A stretch of 64,000 nt of DNA from Megalopta genalis (lineage: Eukaryota; Arthropoda; Insecta; Hymenoptera; Halictidae). The stretch covers positions 9,811,439 to 9,875,438 of the forward strand of contig NC_135018.1 in the NCBI RefSeq assembly GCF_051020955.1. The letters run 5' to 3'. The notes below the pieces were generated by a model that saw only the letters and a program-made list of their open reading frames with translations, was not told where the DNA came from and ran no database searches. Position 1 is the stretch's first letter, and every line of letters starts with the position of its first letter. Position numbers and translations under genes: made by a program. This document shows positions 61,171 to 64,000 of the stretch, piece after piece.

Positions 61171-61634
61171 ATGCACCGCGCGCACTGTATGCACCCTGCT
61201 CCGACACCGACTCCGCAGAGCTCGGCGCGGCGAGGGGTGACGAGGAGAGGAGCGGTAGCGCGCCACGCCACGCCACGCCACGCCACACCACGCCGCGCCA
61301 CCGAGACGTGTTTCGTCATTCCCGCGAATCCAACGATCCTCCGCAGAGCCGGCCTACGTGGCAGGGATTTCGGATAACATTGCATCCTCGTTACCAGGCA
61401 TTACACGATCCATTCTGATAAGGGAAGATTACCGTAGCCAGCCCTCCACGGATCTTTGCTCGAACCGGAAACCCGATTTACGCTCCGCCGATCGACCGAC
61501 GTGTTTATTGTTTGTTTATGATCGAACACGACCAATTGCTGAAACCTGTGGCCCTGTGCTCGCTGCAAATCCTTGGCAGGTTATGCACTACTGTAATTTT
61601 GGCTTTGGAATTACTTGGATGCCGCATATATATA
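61171..61634. other. Non-coding stretch with (CCACG)n repeat
   Basis: It contains the pentanucleotide repeat listed separately and a 10-bp direct repeat TGTATGCACC at 61169 and 61186. No exon recognised. Confidence 0.5.
61255..61304. repeat. (CCACG)n pentanucleotide repeat
   Basis: About eight CCACG/CCGCG units on the + strand. GC-rich minisatellite of the same style as 58821-58880 and 41834-41874. Confidence 0.85.
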
Positions 61635-62230
61635 CAGTGACTCCCATTAATTAATATTCGTACCCTGTTTAAAACGCAATAACTATTTTGAAATTCAAAC
61701 AAACGAATTGAATCTCTTTTAGTTGATAGCGCGACAACTTCGTTACAATTTCGATATTACTTGGAATGACAAAACAAAACAAAAGAGTCTCGTTTTTTAA
61801 CTTTTTTTATCTGAGCCTACAACGAAAGTTGAAAAAATGTTTTTTTTTTGTTGATCTTGGTAAGTTATATGCAAGTTAAAAACTTCACCGAAATTGGTTG
61901 ATCTTCGTATCAACTGTGGACAATTAAAGATCGTAAAAATCGCAGCTTTGTCCCGATTTTTGACACTTTCGACCAATAAGTGTGAGAAATTTACAGTTTT
62001 TACAATCTTTTAACGCTTGTAACGTGACTTTGCGTTAACCGATTTCGATGAAATTTTCAGCATGCGCATGATTAAACGAGAGTCTTTTATTTTGTTTTGT
62101 CATTCCAAGTAATATCAAAATTGTAACGAAGTTGTCGCTCTATCATCTAAAAACGATTCAATTCGTCTGTTTTAATTTTAAGATAGTTACTGCGTTTCGA
62201 AAAGTGTCCGAATATTAACGGGAGTCACTG
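61635..62230. mobile_element. MITE with ~160-bp terminal inverted repeats (596 bp)
   Basis: Flanked by TA (61633-61634 and 62231-62232). The left begins CAGTGACTCCCATTAA, and the reverse complement of the right begins CAGTGACTCCCGTTAA. The arms then share AAACGCA-TAACTAT, ACGAATTGAATC, GCGACAACTTCGTTACAATT and ATTACTTGGAATGACAAAAC, in order, for about 160 bp. The centre has no useful open frame. TA duplication and long arms point to a non-autonomous Tc1/mariner-superfamily element. Confidence 0.85.
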
Positions 62231-62232
62231 TA

Positions 62233-64000
62233 GATTACATTTGTTGGAGTCGAGGACGATAGCTAGAAATTGTTTTCCCTTGATTGTTAATTGCTAGATA
62301 ATCGATAATATCTCCGTCGATATTGACCAACTATGTTGTCTCCACGAAGTACAGATACTGCAGTTGATAGTACGCACTTCAGTATTTTTTATATTATTAA
62401 AGATTCAATTAGTGATTCTGGAGATTTGAGAAATTAAGCAAAGAGCAGTTCGAACTCGTAGTAGAATGATTATAATGTCCGATGTTTCAATATGGAGTTA
62501 TTTTGCAAAGAATGATTCTAGTCATAGAATTCATTCAGAATAGAAGAATAGCCTACATGTCTCGGAAGCCAATCAGTGTAAGCCCATTAATCTTATAATT
62601 GAGATAAACAAGGATTTTCCTAATTAGCTGTAAAAAAGATAACACTGCCATTAATAAGGGGAAGCAAAATTTGTATTACAATTATTTGAAAAAGATTAAT
62701 ATCAATATTTAATTACCTTATTTTTATTTCTTTCATAATTTTTTTATTTCATTTAGTCATTCTGTGCTCAACGTAAGCACGCCGCTATCTATTGTTAATT
62801 TATGAAAACATCGACTATATTGATTTATCGAGGAAAAGTGGACTTATATTCATCGTCGCCTGAACCGTCTGTATGTAGAATTTGCTAATGAATTGTTAAT
62901 AGGATTTTATATTAATATTTTGTGATTGCATTATGGTGAATGAATAATTCAATAAATCAGCAATTTTCATGGATTTGTGGTTGGGCTTGGAAGACTTTTT
63001 ACCACCGAAGAATCAATTAAAGTGGGAAATTTTCGCGCGATGTGTGAGGAGAAAATGAAAGACATTTCGCGATCATATATCACGATTTTAGCATGCGCGC
63101 GTTGAAACGAACACCGAAACGGAATAAGGTATATTAAATCCAATATGACAGGAAATTCAATATCAGATTCTTCAAAAGAAATCGAATCTTCAGCCTTTGA
63201 TATCCTCGACAGTCCACATGTACAATGGCCTACATCCCTCTCCTAAGTGCATAAAATTGTTCAATCGCGAAAATTGTTGTCCTTTATGCTCGTTAAATTT
63301 AAATATCACGGTGAGCTTTATTTAAAGATTTATTGTTCGGAATGACTGTTTCGTCGAATAATGCCGTTTTCGGGAGCCGCGATATTTTTGTACGCGAATT
63401 ATTATAAATTTATCGGTTTCCTTGGACGCGTGTCGCGTCCTTCTACGTTGCACGGTCTTTAGACGAGTTGACGGTTTTCAAAAGTTCACAGATTCTCGCG
63501 AATTAAATAACGCAATTATTCCTCTGAATTAAAGCTTGTCGACCGTTGATAGGACCGACGATAAGCTTCCGGAGAGAGAAAATTCCGGCTGCCTAAGCCA
63601 GTTTCTCGGGTACAGAGAGTCTAGAGCTAGTCCTCGTTACAAAAGCCCCGTCATTAGTCATTCCCGGTTCATTATAATTAGAAGCAGCGTTGGAGTTTCC
63701 GTCTGGAACGCAAAAATTCGAGTAGCGCGGCCTCAAGAGGAACAAATTGCGTCGGCTTCGCGAGAAATAATCAGGCGGAACTCACAGTGGGAGGAAGGGG
63801 CTCGATGGGGTTGAGGAAGAGACGGGCGTGGGGATGGAGACGGAGGAATAAGCAAAGCGACGAATGATTTGCAAGTTGCGTTATTCCTTTTCCTTCTTTT
63901 ACATTTTTTTTTTCGCCGCGTCGACATTCCCCTGTCCTCCTCTCCCTCCCCGTTTAAGATAATTAGCACTCGTAAAGCAATGAAACGGAGCCGCGTGACA
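62233..64000. other. Non-coding stretch, no gene seen
   Basis: AT-rich to about 63400, then more mixed, ending in a G/A-rich patch (63780-63860). No exon, RNA gene or transposon end recognised. Confidence 0.5.

Overview
The window looks like nuclear DNA from an animal, most likely an insect. A hymenopteran (bee, ant or wasp) is my best guess. There are no bacterial-style operons: open frames are short, and the longest ones begin at non-ATG codons. The DNA is mostly AT-rich with CpG-rich patches. It carries many (CT)n/(GA)n microsatellites, short non-autonomous Tc1/mariner-type and TTAA-type DNA transposons, and a dispersed repeat opening CAGGGTGTTTC that I remember, unverified, from hymenopteran genomes.

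I find no protein-coding gene, tRNA or rRNA that I would stand behind. The window reads as intergenic or intronic sequence. The one open frame worth testing is 21851-22540 (+). It is the longest stop-free stretch I examined and begins directly after a polypyrimidine-AG splice-acceptor-like sequence, but I recognise no domain in it. All other long frames are read through microsatellites or look like chance.

Layout. 1-5.3 kb: ordinary DNA with CT microsatellites and short GC-rich tandem motifs. 5.35-6.1 kb: a strongly diverged tandem repeat with a 184-200 bp period. 6.1-14.1 kb: no gene; microsatellites at 10.13, 10.72 and 12.70 kb. 14.13-14.53 kb: a TTAA-transposon fragment abutting a CAGGGTG-type repeat that contains a duplicated then inverted GC-rich block. 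15-21.8 kb: GA/CT microsatellites. 23.38-23.72 kb: a clean tandem repeat with an 81-82 bp period. 24.2-24.65 kb: short AT-rich degenerate repeats. 30.46-30.61 kb: a 73-bp direct duplication. 35.8-37.8 and 57.1-58.0 kb: the most CpG-rich stretches. 40.54-41.45 kb: two adjacent DNA transposons, a TTAA/piggyBac-type MITE and a mariner internal-deletion derivative with a decayed transposase. 45.60-46.49 kb: a nested pile of a Tc1-like 3' end, another TA-flanked terminus, half a MITE and a ~172-bp tandem repeat. 49.29-49.85 kb: another diverged tandem repeat. 52.81-54.29 kb: one complete and one half MITE of the family also present at 46 kb. 55.51-55.61 kb: a long TTC/TCC triplet repeat. 61.63-62.23 kb: a 596-bp MITE with ~160-bp terminal inverted repeats.

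With no functional gene set, there is no pathway to describe. The content is DNA transposon decay, local tandem duplication and simple repeats. Coordinates of diverged repeats are by eye and may be off by a few bases.
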